The position numbers and the translations under genes are program-made. A DNA stretch of 64,000 nt, from NCBI RefSeq assembly GCF_003339615.1, contig NZ_QQBG01000017.1, positions 1 to 64,000 on the forward strand, written 5' to 3'. Below, in pieces: positions 1 through 9,447 of this stretch. Numbering within the stretch: position 1 is the first letter of the stretch; each line of letters starts with the position of its first letter. A model generated the notes under the pieces. It saw only the letters and a program-made list of their open reading frames with translations. It was not told where the DNA came from and made no database searches. The stretch comes from Candidatus Similichlamydia laticola. GTDB lineage: Bacteria > Chlamydiota > Chlamydiia > Chlamydiales > Parilichlamydiaceae.

Positions 1-13
1 AACCTTCTTCGCT

Positions 14-1561
14 TTAACGTGTCTCTTCCACTATGAAACGACCTGTTGCACTGTCAAGAAACCCTTGATCGCCTACTTGTCCACCTTGCTGAGCATAAAA
101 AACCGTACGATCAAGGATAACGGCCCCCTTTTCTTCGGATGAAAGTTGGTCAATTGGCCTCCCATCCTCCGCTTTTAGCTCTTTAAGGAAACAGGGGAGC
201 TCAAGGGATTGATATCCCAGAAAGGGTGTTTTCTTTTCCAAGTAGGAAGAGTGAGCCCTGTGGCCTTGATCTGTGTCTTCTCGGGATCTAATTCGTGCCT
301 TTGTCTCTTCCTCCTTGAATTCTTCTAGGTTGAGCGTCAAATCGTGTTCTTTTGCAAATAAGAGTATTTCTTCTAAAGGCACACCATAGGTATCCTTAAG
401 TTTGAAGGCGATGTGCCCAGGTATGGGTTCTTTCGTCTTGTCTCCTGCAGTCAAAAGCTCTTGCATAAGCCCCGTCCCGCGCTTTAGCATTCCAAAAAAG
501 GAGAGAGATTCTTTTTCTAGAATTTCAAGGATACGTAGACGATTCTGAGTCAGCTCTGGGTAGCTTTTTCCCATTTTCTGCTCTAAAACAGGAAAGATCT
601 CGCCTAAAAAGGGTGTATTGAGACCCAGCTTTTTTCCATATTGTAGGGCTCTGCGTATCAGCTTCCTGATAATGTAGCCTCTTTGGTTATTGCTAGGGTT
701 GATCCCATCAGCAATAGCAAAGGAAACAGAACGGATGTGATCAGCAATAACCCGGAAGGGGGCATTATGCTGACCGTTTTCTGCGTCGTATTCTTGTCCA
801 GATATCTTGACGATGTGCTGAATGAGATCAGCTATGAGGTCTGTTTCGAAGACAGAAGGCACGTTTTGTAGAAGGGTGCATAAACGTTCTAAGCCTAGAC
901 CTGTATCAATACAAGGCGTTTGGAGAGGAGAGAGCTGTCCAGCAGTGTCACGCTTATTTTGCATGAAGACGATATTCCAAAACTCGACGTAACGCTCTCC
1001 TGATTGGTCTGTTGCTCCTTCAAACTCTGGACCTCTATCGTAGTACAGTTCAGAACAAGGGCCACAAGGCCCTTGTTCTCCCATGGCCCAAAAATTATCC
1101 TCTGGGCCAAGAAACCAGATCTGTTGCTGGGGAATCCACTTAGACCATAGTTCTGCTGTTTCTTGATCTCCTTCCAAGACGGATACGAAGATCCTCTTCG
1201 GATCCATTTGAAATACATCTAAAGAGGCTTTCCAAGCTAATTCAATAGCTTGCTCCTTGTAGTACCCTCCAAAGGAAAAGTTTCCCAACATTTCGAAAAA
1301 GGTGAGGTGGCGACTAGTGTGACCCACATTATCAATGTCGTTGTGTTTCCCACCACATCGTAAACATTTTTGACACGAAACAGCTGTAGAACAGCAGGGA
1401 GATCTCTTTTGTAAAAAAATTTCCTTAAACTGGTTCATTCCGGCATTTACGAAAAGAAGGGTAGGATCTGTCTGTGGTAGAAGGGGAGAAGAGGGAAAGA
1501 GATGGTGGGCACGTTCTTGGAAGAACTGTAGAAAAGCCTCTCTAATTTCATTTCCGAGCAT
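14..1561 (-). CDS. alaS: Alanyl-tRNA synthetase, truncated by an in-frame stop (likely frameshift)
   Basis: AlaRS charges tRNA-Ala. The class II catalytic core is intact: the N-terminus MLGNEIREAFLQFFQER, then motifs such as NAGMNQFKE, CLRCGGKHNDIDNVG and GEQGPCGPCSELYYD. I chose the ATG at 1561 because family members begin at this point; the open frame continues 16 codons further upstream. The protein stops after 515 residues (family usually about 870) at TAA 14-16, within the editing region just after the FYAQQGGQVGDQG motif. Downstream of that stop, the +1 frame reads K-A-K-K-V, so the protein would continue ETR-KAKKV. That fits the family pattern (D/E)-T-x-K at this place. I therefore read it as a frameshifted or miscalled full-length gene running off the window, not as a genuine short enzyme. 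It is divergent from tkt, as in Chlamydia. Confidence 0.9.
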   Translation of the reverse strand: MLGNEIREAFLQFFQERAHHLFPSSPLLPQTDPTLLFVNAGMNQFKEIFLQKRSPCCSTAVSCQKCLRCGGKHNDIDNVGHTSRHLTFFEMLGNFSFGGYYKEQAIELAWKASLDVFQMDPKRIFVSVLEGDQETAELWSKWIPQQQIWFLGPEDNFWAMGEQGPCGPCSELYYDRGPEFEGATDQSGERYVEFWNIVFMQNKRDTAGQLSPLQTPCIDTGLGLERLCTLLQNVPSVFETDLIADLIQHIVKISGQEYDAENGQHNAPFRVIADHIRSVSFAIADGINPSNNQRGYIIRKLIRRALQYGKKLGLNTPFLGEIFPVLEQKMGKSYPELTQNRLRILEILEKESLSFFGMLKRGTGLMQELLTAGDKTKEPIPGHIAFKLKDTYGVPLEEILLFAKEHDLTLNLEEFKEEETKARIRSREDTDQGHRAHSSYLEKKTPFLGYQSLELPCFLKELKAEDGRPIDQLSSEEKGAVILDRTVFYAQQGGQVGDQGFLDSATGRFIVEETR

Positions 1562-1708
1562 AGCGTTATTTTTTCCTGGGTGTCTGTTTCTTTCCTCCTG
1601 AACCATCAAGGAGCACTCAGAGGAAAACTCTTAAGTGAAACCTCAAGGCATTCTAGCGAAAGGGGGGACCTTTGTTCAAACTTCAAATGCTTTGAAAATA
1701 CATTTGTT

Positions 1709-1738
1709 TTGACAGAAGTAAAAAAGCACTACTTTACA
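1709..1738 (+). promoter_or_regulatory. Candidate housekeeping-sigma promoter for tkt
   Basis: A perfect -35 TTGACA lies at 1709-1714. The best -10 candidate is TTTACA at 1733-1738 with an 18-base spacer; TACTTT at 1730 with a 15-base spacer is an alternative. It lies in the alaS/tkt divergent gap. The -10 is weak. Confidence 0.4.
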
Positions 1739-1755
1739 TAAAGGGATACGTGTTT

Positions 1756-3780
1756 ATGTCTTTTCATGCGCAATCTGGCGTTCTTTCGGCCTCTACCCTA
1801 TCTGATTTAGCTCGAATAGCAACAACAATTCGCTGTCTTTCTGCCGACATAGTTGAAAAAGCTGGATCAGGGCATCCTGGACTTCCCATGGGGTGCGCAG
1901 AAATTGGAGCGTATTTATTTGGGTTGTTCCTAAGGTTTAACCCGGAAGATCCTCATTGGGAAGGACGTGACCGTTTTATACTCTCTGCTGGGCATGGCTC
2001 TGCTTGGTTGTACTCTTGCTTACACTTATCAGGATTTGATCTTTCCATAGACTCTCTTAAAGAGTTTAGGCAGCTTCACTCTATAACACCTGGCCATCCT
2101 GAGAGAGGGATAACACCAGGAGTGGAGAGCACGACTGGGCCTCTTGGGCAGGGGATCGCTCATGCGGTTGGTCAAGCCTTAGGCCTTCAGGTATTTTACG
2201 AGTCCACTCAGAATGGGTCGCCTTCCCTCCCCAAGGTTATTGCTCTCTGTGGAGATGGGTGTCTTATGGAGGGGGTCTCTTATGAGGCCGCTTCTTTTGC
2301 AGGGCACCTAGGGTTGAATAATTTGATCCTTGTCTTTGACTCCAATGGGGTTTGCCTGGATGGATTTACCAAAGATTGCTGGACAGATGATGTTGCCCTA
2401 CGTTTCGAAAGTTGTGGATGGAAAGTCTTTCAAATCGATGGGCACTCTTTTGAAGAATTACATCAAGTCTTCTCTTCTCTGAGAAAAGAACAAAGCGTCC
2501 CGACCATCATTTTAGCCAGAACAACGATAGGGAGAGGAGCTCCTTCAAAAAGTGGAACCAATCGTGTACACGGTTCCCCTCTCGGAAAGGAAGAAGTCAC
2601 TCAGCTTAAAAAAGCCAGTCACTTCCCTCCTACTCCTTTTCACGTTCCCGTCGAGGTATATGATTTTTTTGCTATAAGAAAGAAAGAGCTTCAGTCTCTT
2701 GCGGGAACTTGGACAAAAGAGTTTGAAAAATGGTTGAATGCCAATAAACGGAGTAAGCAGCTCTATCTTTCACAACGTTCTTTGCCTCGAAAAGATATTG
2801 AGGAGGCTATTTGGGGTTTAGAGCTTGATGCAGATCAAGCAGGGAGAAGTCTGTCACAACAGGTGGTTGTTTTTTTGGCAGATCGGTTACTTTTTCTTTT
2901 GGGAGGCTCTGCTGACCTGTCTAGCTCAGATAAAACTTTTTTAGAAAAGTACGGTTTTATTGGGAAAGCCAATTTCTCAGGCAGAAACATTAAGTATGGT
3001 GTGAGAGAATTTGCCATGTCAGCCATCGCTTCAGGTCTTGCCCAGACAGGTCATCTCGTTCCGTTTGTTGGGACATTTCTTACGTTTTCTGATTATATGC
3101 GAAATGGGATTCGTCTTGCTGCGTTGATGCAACTGCAGGTCATCTTTGTTTTTACTCATGATTCTATTCTTCTTGGAGAGGATGGTCCAACACACCAGCC
3201 GATTGAGCATGTGATGAGTTTAAGACTTATTCCTGGCTTGCAAGTCATTCGTCCTGGTAGTTCGGAAGAAGTGAAATTGGCCTGGATTTTAGCGTTACGT
3301 TACCAAGGACCAACTGCCATTATCCTGCCAAGGAAAAAGTTCGGATGTCTTCCAGTTACCAAAGCAGATCATTTTGATATGTGTCGTGGTGGATACTTGT
3401 ATCTAGGGGATAAAGGTGTTCCTTGTGATTGTCTTCTTTTAGCAACAGGAACGGAATTAGCACTTGCTTGTGATGTAGCTGAACAACTTAAGAAAAACTA
3501 TCGAAAAAATGTTCGAGTTGTCTCTTTGCCTTGTTGGTCTGTTTTTGAACAACAGTCTGAAGCTTATCGATTAAACCTTTTAGATCGATCTGCTCAGTTA
3601 GTCGTTTCCCTTGAAGCGGGTATTTCTCTGGGATGGGAACGCCATACTGGTTCCCAGGGCCTGCACATTGCCGTAGAGACTTGGGGGGCTTCTGCTCCTT
3701 CAGAAGTTTTGCGTGAACATTACGGCTTTACGGCGGAGCAGGTTACAAATAAAATTTTGGACAGGCTTAACCTACATTGA
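1756..3780 (+). CDS. tkt: Transketolase
   Basis: Transketolase moves two-carbon units between sugar phosphates in the cytosolic non-oxidative pentose phosphate pathway, using thiamine diphosphate. The 674-residue length is normal. The N-terminal part has the family signature KAGSGHPGLPMG and the ThDP/Mg motif starting GDGCLMEG and ending in the SNG-type loop. The pyrimidine domain carries THDSILLGEDGPTHQPIEH. ATG 1756 is preferred over GTG 1750 because AAGGGA at 1741-1746 is nine bases upstream of it. The gene is divergent from alaS, the same pairing as in Chlamydia. It probably supplies pentose phosphates from host hexose phosphate imported by UhpC. Confidence 0.97.
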   Translation: MSFHAQSGVLSASTLSDLARIATTIRCLSADIVEKAGSGHPGLPMGCAEIGAYLFGLFLRFNPEDPHWEGRDRFILSAGHGSAWLYSCLHLSGFDLSIDSLKEFRQLHSITPGHPERGITPGVESTTGPLGQGIAHAVGQALGLQVFYESTQNGSPSLPKVIALCGDGCLMEGVSYEAASFAGHLGLNNLILVFDSNGVCLDGFTKDCWTDDVALRFESCGWKVFQIDGHSFEELHQVFSSLRKEQSVPTIILARTTIGRGAPSKSGTNRVHGSPLGKEEVTQLKKASHFPPTPFHVPVEVYDFFAIRKKELQSLAGTWTKEFEKWLNANKRSKQLYLSQRSLPRKDIEEAIWGLELDADQAGRSLSQQVVVFLADRLLFLLGGSADLSSSDKTFLEKYGFIGKANFSGRNIKYGVREFAMSAIASGLAQTGHLVPFVGTFLTFSDYMRNGIRLAALMQLQVIFVFTHDSILLGEDGPTHQPIEHVMSLRLIPGLQVIRPGSSEEVKLAWILALRYQGPTAIILPRKKFGCLPVTKADHFDMCRGGYLYLGDKGVPCDCLLLATGTELALACDVAEQLKKNYRKNVRVVSLPCWSVFEQQSEAYRLNLLDRSAQLVVSLEAGISLGWERHTGSQGLHIAVETWGASAPSEVLREHYGFTAEQVTNKILDRLNLH

Positions 3781-3791
3781 GCACCTCGCTG

Positions 3792-3813
3792 AACCTAATT
3801 AAAGGGTTAGGTT
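3792..3813 (+). terminator. Weak hairpin after tkt
   Basis: A 7-bp inverted repeat AACCTAA/TTAGGTT with an 8-base loop starts 12 bases after the tkt stop. No T-run follows, so termination here is uncertain. Confidence 0.3.
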
Positions 3814-3851
3814 ATGGCATGGTTCATGCAAGTAATCTCGATACGTTTTGA

Positions 3852-3879
3852 TTGTAAACTCGTCATTTCCGACTATAAT
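3852..3879 (+). promoter_or_regulatory. Probable sigma-66/70 promoter of clpC
   Basis: TTGTAA (3852-3857) and a perfect TATAAT (3874-3879) are separated by 16 bases, about 160 bases upstream of clpC. The placement leaves a long 5' leader. A 76-codon open frame across this stretch overlaps the promoter and resembles no known protein, so I do not call it a gene. Confidence 0.7.
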
Positions 3880-4036
3880 GTGGCGTTACTCGTGAGAGGG
3901 TCAACCGAGTTGAGTGTTAGAGGACAGATCTGTTGTGAGATCTCATGGATGTCGCTGGGACTTTATTACAGGATTGCAAGATTATTTGACTTGAGCTTGC
4001 TTGATGCTGAAAGGTTGTATATAGAGAGTTTTGAGG

Positions 4037-6682
4037 ATGTTTGATAAATTCACAAATCGCGCAAAGCAAGTGATCAAGCTCGCCAAAAAAGAGGCTCAAC
4101 GGCTCAATCACAATTATCTTGGGACAGAGCATTTGCTTCTTGGACTGCTCAAGTTAGGACAGGGCGTTGCCGTTAATGTTTTGCGTGAGATGGGTCTCGA
4201 TTTCGAGTCAACTTGTAGCGAAGTAGAAAGACTTGTTGGATTTGGTCCAGAAATTCAGATTTACGGTGAGCCCGCTTTGACAGGCAAGGTGAAGAAGGTC
4301 TTTGAACTTGCTGCAGAAGAAGCTTCGAATCTCAACCACAACTATATTGGCACAGAACATTTACTTCTAGGTCTTGTTAAACAAAGCAACGGTGTTGCTG
4401 TCCAGGTTTTGGAAGCACTTGGTGTGCGTGTCAAAGATCTTATTCGAGAGCTCCTGAAGGAGCTTGAAAATTTCAATTTGCAACTTCCTTCGTTGGGCAT
4501 TTTAAGTTCAACTTCAGGTTCTTCTTTGCCTGGAGCTGGCGTATTGGGGTCTTCTGGAAAGGCAATGACAGGAGCCAATCCTCGATCGGGTCATGTAGGG
4601 GAAAAAATACCTGCATTGAAAGCATATGGTTATGATCTGATTGAGGCATACCACGCGGGTAAGATGGATCCCGTCATTGGACGGCAGAAAGAGGTCGAGA
4701 GATTGATCCTAATCCTTTCCCGCAGAAGGAAGAATAATCCCGTTCTTGTCGGAGAAGCTGGTGTGGGCAAGACGGCGATTGTTGAAGGCTTAGCTCAGGC
4801 TATTGCACGTAACGAGGTCCCAGAAACTTTGGCCAAGAAAAGACTTATCGCTCTTGATCTTGCTCTCATGTTGGCTGGGACGAAGTATCGTGGGCAGTTT
4901 GAAGAACGTATTAAAGCGGTTATGGAAGAAATTCGGCGTTGTAAGAACGTTCTCCTGTTTGTTGATGAAATTCATATTATCGTAGGGGCAGGCGCTGCTG
5001 AAGGAGCTATTGACGCCTCTAATATTTTGAAGCCCGCTCTGTCTCGTGGTGAGATTCAATGTATTGGTGCCACAACAACGGATGAGTATCGAAAACATAT
5101 CGAAAAAGATGCGGCTCTGGAAAGGCGTTTTCAGAAAATGATCGTTTTGCCTCCTGGAGTGGAAGAAACTGTCGAGATTATCTCTGGATTAAAGGGCAAA
5201 TACGAACAGTATCATCAGTGCGAGTACACTTCTGATGCCGTTCGTGCTGCAGTTGAACTATCTGAAAGGTATATCTCTGGTAGATATCTTCCTGATAAGG
5301 CCATTGATCTTTTGGATGAGGCAGGTGCTATGCAACGCATTGCAGCAGCAAACGAGCGTCCAGCTTTTTCAGATTACGAATATGAGAAAGAACTCAAAGT
5401 CATTCAAACACAAAAAGAATTGGCTATTCAAAACCAAGAATATGAAAAAGCAGCGGCTTTGAGGGATTCTGAAAAACAGCTGAAAGAGCAAGTCAAAAAG
5501 GCGCAAGGTGGATGGCCTACAGAAGAAAAGAAAGCAGGCGTTTCTGTTGATGCGGATTCCATCGCTTGTGCTGTTTCCAAATCGACTGGTGTACCACTCT
5601 ATCGATTACGTGAAGAAGCGTGGATGACTATTTCGAGGATGAAGGAGTCTATTACGGCCGAACTTGTTGGACAGGACGAAATCGTAGAGTCTGTGTGTCG
5701 TGCTGTAAAAAGAAGTTATGCAGATATAAAAGATCCTAAAAGGCCTATTGGGTCCTTTCTTTTTCTTGGTCCTACAGGTTTAGGGAAGACCCTTCTTGCT
5801 AAGAAGGTGGCAACAAACTTCTTCGGAGGAGAAGACTCTTTAATTCAGGTAGACATGTCTGAGTATATGGAGAAGTTCGCTGTTAGTCGCATGACAGGTT
5901 CTCCACCTGGTTATGTAGGTCATGAAGAGGGTGGTCAGTTAACAGAAAGAGTACGTCAGAAACCTTATTCCGTTGTCTTATTTGACGAAATTGAAAAAGC
6001 TCATGGGGACGTGATGGATTTGCTTTTGCAAATCTTGGAGGAGGGTCGTTTAACTGATTCATTTGGTCGACAGGTCGATTTCCGAAATACAATCATTGTG
6101 ATGACTTCAAACGTGGGTGCGGATTTGATCAAGAAATCTGGTTCTGTTGGTTTTGTTTCTAGTGAGAATGATCTAGACTATGACATCATGCAGGATAAAA
6201 TTAAGACGGCCCTCCGTAAAAAGTTCAAAACTGAATTTCTCAATCGTATTGATGAAACTCTTATATTCCGGCCTTTTTCACATGAAAGCTTATTGAAGAT
6301 CGTAGATCTTGAAATGGGCAAGTTGTGTCAAAGAGTGGGTGTTCGTGGAGTAAAACTTACTCTCACCGACGAAGCGCGTGAATTCCTTGCTAGAAGAGGC
6401 TTTGAACCTGAATTAGGTGCGAGGCCATTACGAAGAACAATACAAGTGCACATTCAGGACCCTCTTTCAGAATTCATTTTGTCACGTGTAGAAGCTCCTG
6501 GTTGTCGACACCTCGAAGTTTTTTATTCTCAAGGCGAAGACGATATCCGTTTGCGAGAAATAGAGGCCCAAGTTTCTATTGGAAATGACACGATAGAATC
6601 AAAAGAGAACCTAGAAGAGAAGGCTTTGGTGCCTCATGTGGCAGCAACTCAATTGGAAAAGGAAGAAATTTTAGGTGTTTAA
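4037..6682 (+). CDS. clpC: ClpC, AAA+ unfoldase of the ClpCP protease
   Basis: A Hsp100 ATPase that unfolds substrates for the ClpP peptidase in the cytosol. It has 881 residues. Two N-terminal Clp repeats each contain LNHNY(L/I)GTEHLLLGL. The first AAA+ module has Walker A GEAGVGKT near residue 239, the M-domain/UVR-like coiled coil ([18 protein letters not shown]) follows, and the second AAA+ module has GPTGLGKT near residue 578. I start at ATG 4037 ([15 protein letters not shown]), the conserved family N-terminus; the frame opens two codons earlier at a TTG. The 3' end overlaps the convergent dut gene: the two stop codons share bases 6680-6681. Confidence 0.97.
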   Translation: MFDKFTNRAKQVIKLAKKEAQRLNHNYLGTEHLLLGLLKLGQGVAVNVLREMGLDFESTCSEVERLVGFGPEIQIYGEPALTGKVKKVFELAAEEASNLNHNYIGTEHLLLGLVKQSNGVAVQVLEALGVRVKDLIRELLKELENFNLQLPSLGILSSTSGSSLPGAGVLGSSGKAMTGANPRSGHVGEKIPALKAYGYDLIEAYHAGKMDPVIGRQKEVERLILILSRRRKNNPVLVGEAGVGKTAIVEGLAQAIARNEVPETLAKKRLIALDLALMLAGTKYRGQFEERIKAVMEEIRRCKNVLLFVDEIHIIVGAGAAEGAIDASNILKPALSRGEIQCIGATTTDEYRKHIEKDAALERRFQKMIVLPPGVEETVEIISGLKGKYEQYHQCEYTSDAVRAAVELSERYISGRYLPDKAIDLLDEAGAMQRIAAANERPAFSDYEYEKELKVIQTQKELAIQNQEYEKAAALRDSEKQLKEQVKKAQGGWPTEEKKAGVSVDADSIACAVSKSTGVPLYRLREEAWMTISRMKESITAELVGQDEIVESVCRAVKRSYADIKDPKRPIGSFLFLGPTGLGKTLLAKKVATNFFGGEDSLIQVDMSEYMEKFAVSRMTGSPPGYVGHEEGGQLTERVRQKPYSVVLFDEIEKAHGDVMDLLLQILEEGRLTDSFGRQVDFRNTIIVMTSNVGADLIKKSGSVGFVSSENDLDYDIMQDKIKTALRKKFKTEFLNRIDETLIFRPFSHESLLKIVDLEMGKLCQRVGVRGVKLTLTDEAREFLARRGFEPELGARPLRRTIQVHIQDPLSEFILSRVEAPGCRHLEVFYSQGEDDIRLREIEAQVSIGNDTIESKENLEEKALVPHVAATQLEKEEILGV

Positions 6683-7473
6683 GCTCCAGTACTTCCGAAG
6701 CCACCCAACCCTCTTTTCGTTAGGCTTAGTTTGTCCGTCGCCGAGCAGTTTAAAATTTGTGTTTCCAAACAGACTGCTTGTGCAATGCGCATTCCTGGTG
6801 TAACGAGAAAAGGTTCCTTGCCCAAGTTATAGAGTGGGATTTTCAGTGTTTGTTGTTTCCCAATCAGAATAAGGGGAGAGCCAAGAACAACGATTCCGGA
6901 TTTAAGTGCTAGTCCACTCCTCGAGCGTACTTGCATATGGAACCCTTCGGAAAGGGAGACTTGAAGGCCTGTGTCAATGATCTTCATATCTCCTGGTCGG
7001 ATCGTAATATTTTCCTCTGTTGCGGCGTGTAGGTCAAAGCCGGCTGCACCATCTGTCTGATAGGAAGGACGGTGAGCGGAACGACTGAGTTTGAACTGGA
7101 TGATATTCTCTTCTATTTCCACGGGTGAGTGCATTTGGTGAACCTCCTCTCGAAGCCCTAGGGCAAAGACCTCTCCAGCAAGAAGCTGTATCTTCTTGCC
7201 AGATAGGTTAGTCATAATCCCACAAAGTTCCCCTCGGTAATCAGAATCAATTGTACCTGGGGCGTTTGCAATAACAAGTCCTTTTTGCAGAACAACTTCT
7301 GGATATGAGAATACAAGGATACTGCACGTCTCAGGTAAGTCAAAAAAAAATCCCGTATGTACCAATTGTGTTTCTCCAGGGTCTAGCCAAATATTTTTGG
7401 AAGATTGAACCATCCAGATATGATCTTGAATCAGTGGTGAACGGTTTGTTTCACTTATGTAACCCACTCTCAT
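6679..7473 (-). CDS. dut: dUTPase, fused double-domain form with split catalytic motifs
   Basis: dUTPase hydrolyses dUTP to dUMP and pyrophosphate. Bacterial enzymes are homotrimers of about 145 residues; this one has 264 and contains two dUTPase-like halves. The N-terminal half keeps only motif [14 protein letters not shown] at residues 73-83; its motif II position reads FSYPEVVLQ and motif IV reads GEVFALG. The C-terminal half keeps motif I AGFDLHAA (144-151), motif [12 protein letters not shown] (183-192), motif IV GMRIAQ (228-232 region) and the P-loop-like motif [11 protein letters not shown] (254-263). Its motif III position (about 198-211, [11 protein letters not shown]) is ruined. Together the two halves hold one full set of motifs, in order 3-1-2-4-5, implying a single-site monomer. 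It is the last gene of rnc-radA-sodA-dut, with an ATGA overlap to sodA. Confidence 0.92.
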   Translation of the reverse strand: MRVGYISETNRSPLIQDHIWMVQSSKNIWLDPGETQLVHTGFFFDLPETCSILVFSYPEVVLQKGLVIANAPGTIDSDYRGELCGIMTNLSGKKIQLLAGEVFALGLREEVHQMHSPVEIEENIIQFKLSRSAHRPSYQTDGAAGFDLHAATEENITIRPGDMKIIDTGLQVSLSEGFHMQVRSRSGLALKSGIVVLGSPLILIGKQQTLKIPLYNLGKEPFLVTPGMRIAQAVCLETQILNCSATDKLSLTKRGLGGFGSTGA

Positions 7474-8075
7474 GAAACGCCTTTCTGTGTTAAAAATCTC
7501 TTCTCAATCTCTTCCCAATTGATGACGTTCCAAATCGCCTCGAAGTATTTCATTTTCATATTTTTGTACTGCAAATAGTAGGCATGTTCCCAAAGATCGA
7601 TCCCTAACAGAGGGATGCCTTGATGCAGAGAAAGGGCTGTTTGATTCGGTGTTGTCGTTATAAAAAAACCATTTTCATTTTGGCCAAGCCAACACCAACC
7701 AGATCCTTGCAAGTTGGCCGCTTGCACTTTCATCTTATCTATGAGCTGTTCTAAAGAACCAAATGTGTCAAAGATGGCTTCTTGCAAAGGCCCCCTTCGG
7801 AGGAGACCTCCTCCTCGATGAGAAGGAAGAAGGGAGGCCCAAAACAGGGTATGATTGAGATGCCCCCCTCCGTTGAAAGCCAGTGCAGGACTACTGTGGA
7901 CCCACTCTATAAGGTTTTCTGGAGACTCTTTCAGCTTTTTGACTTCCCGAAGAAGGTTATCCAAGTAGGTTGTATGGTGCTTCTTATGGTGTAGTTCCAT
8001 GATCTCTTCAGAGATCCACGGCTCTAGTTCATTGTAATCATATTCCAACTTTGGCAGAGCAAAGGGCAGTTTCAT
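7470..8075 (-). CDS. sodA: Superoxide dismutase, Mn type
   Basis: Converts superoxide to oxygen and peroxide. The 201 residues include all four metal ligands: the His in MELHHKKHH (residue 29), the second His of GGGHLNHTLFW (residue 75), and the Asp and His of DLWEHAYY. Gly-rich GGGH together with the Gln in TTTPNQT points to the Mn rather than the Fe subtype. The frame is open 28 codons upstream, but ATG 8075 (MKLPFALPKL) matches the family start and has AGGAG just before it. The start lies one base from the radA stop, so the two genes are probably translationally coupled. Confidence 0.96.
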   Translation of the reverse strand: MKLPFALPKLEYDYNELEPWISEEIMELHHKKHHTTYLDNLLREVKKLKESPENLIEWVHSSPALAFNGGGHLNHTLFWASLLPSHRGGGLLRRGPLQEAIFDTFGSLEQLIDKMKVQAANLQGSGWCWLGQNENGFFITTTPNQTALSLHQGIPLLGIDLWEHAYYLQYKNMKMKYFEAIWNVINWEEIEKRFLTQKGVS

Positions 8076-8076
8076 T

Positions 8077-9447
8077 TTATACTCCTTCTTGCAAGGAACC
8101 GTGTTTCGCCCATTGAAAGGCGGAACTGATATCTTTGACGACAAGGATTTCTGTTGCAATTCCGTCCTTTGACTTTATTTCTTGGATCTTTTGGTCTGGT
8201 ATCAAGAATCGTTTGAAACCCATCAATATCCCCTCTTTTATCCTTTGCGTCAGATGAGGAACGGGACGAATTTCCCCACCTAAGCCGACCTCTCCGATCA
8301 TAAGCGTCTTTTCTGGCAAGGATTTATTGTTCATGGAAGAGAAAAGGCTCATAAGGATGCTCAAATCAGAGGCAGGCTCCTGAAGCTTGATTCCTCCTGT
8401 GACCGAAAAGAAAATATCAAATTGATAGAGGCGAATATTTAAACGCCTTTCAGCTACTGCTAGAAGAACAGCAATACGATTAGGATCTAATCCAGAGGAC
8501 CTTCGAACAGGGTTAGCTCCATAACTTTTGCAAATAAGGGCTTGAACTTCAACCAGAAACGGTCTAACTCCATCCAGAAAACAAGTTATAGAGCTTCCTG
8601 CCATACCTTTCAAATTCGAAAGGAAGAGAAGCGAAGGTTGATTCATCTCGACAAGACCAATTTTCTCCATCATGAAGACACCGACTTCGTCCGTTGAGCC
8701 AAAGCGATTTTTTGTCGTACGAAGAAAGCGAAAGCGAAGGTCTCGATCTCCTTCGAAAGAGAGAACTGTGTCAACCATGTGTTCTAAGAGCCGTGGACCG
8801 GCAAGCCCTCCTTCTTTGGTCACGTGCCCAATAAGGCAAATGATAAGGTGAGATATCTTGGCTAAAGTAAGAAATTGAGAGCAGATTTCCTTCAATTGCT
8901 GAGGTGATCCTGGGGCAGAGGGAAGTGATGGCTCATAAGTTGTCTGGATGGAATCGATGACTAGAAAAGAAGGCCGTAATCTCTGAACTGTTTCCAGGAT
9001 AGAGGAGACATGGCAATGGCTAAGACAAAAAACTTGCTGAGAAAGAAGCCCTAGACGATTGGCCCGCAAAGAAAGTTGTTGAATGGACTCTTCTCCAGAA
9101 ACATACAAAACGGGTTCATTTTTCTTTTTAGTGAGTCCGGAACAAATTTGGAGAAGCAGAGTCGATTTGCCGATTCCAGGGTCCCCTCCCAACAAAATAA
9201 GACTTCCCGGTACTAATCCCCCCCCGAGGACACGGTCGACTTCTTGGATCTCTGTGGACAAGCGCTTTGGTTCCTCTGTTTGCGCCTCAGATAATCTGAC
9301 GAGTTGTGTTGGCAAATTGCCCCTTTTTTGAGGGATTTCCCTTTCTTGGAGCGTGTTCCAAGATCCACAGGATGGACAGGAACCACTCCAGCGAATGGCA
9401 TTGTGATGACATGCGCTACACGTCCAGTTCGTTTTCTGTTTGGTCAC
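8077..9447 (-). CDS. radA: DNA repair protein RadA (Sms)
   Basis: RadA is a RecA-like ATPase and helicase that promotes branch migration in recombinational repair. The 456 residues show an N-terminal four-cysteine zinc finger (CSAC...CPSC), Walker A GGDPGIGKST, the diagnostic TTKNRFGSTDEVGVF motif and a Lon-protease-like C-terminal domain (GEVGLGGEIRPV). The start is GTG 9447, inside the end of rnc (32-base overlap); an ATG one frame away is followed at once by a stop. The order rnc-radA matches Chlamydia. Confidence 0.97.
   Translation of the reverse strand: MTKQKTNWTCSACHHNAIRWSGSCPSCGSWNTLQEREIPQKRGNLPTQLVRLSEAQTEEPKRLSTEIQEVDRVLGGGLVPGSLILLGGDPGIGKSTLLLQICSGLTKKKNEPVLYVSGEESIQQLSLRANRLGLLSQQVFCLSHCHVSSILETVQRLRPSFLVIDSIQTTYEPSLPSAPGSPQQLKEICSQFLTLAKISHLIICLIGHVTKEGGLAGPRLLEHMVDTVLSFEGDRDLRFRFLRTTKNRFGSTDEVGVFMMEKIGLVEMNQPSLLFLSNLKGMAGSSITCFLDGVRPFLVEVQALICKSYGANPVRRSSGLDPNRIAVLLAVAERRLNIRLYQFDIFFSVTGGIKLQEPASDLSILMSLFSSMNNKSLPEKTLMIGEVGLGGEIRPVPHLTQRIKEGILMGFKRFLIPDQKIQEIKSKDGIATEILVVKDISSAFQWAKHGSLQEGV

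Noticed and set aside
3814-4044. 76-codon plus-strand ORF upstream of clpC
   Set aside because: It covers the clpC promoter, overlaps the clpC start in another frame, has no ribosome-binding site, and its translation resembles no protein.
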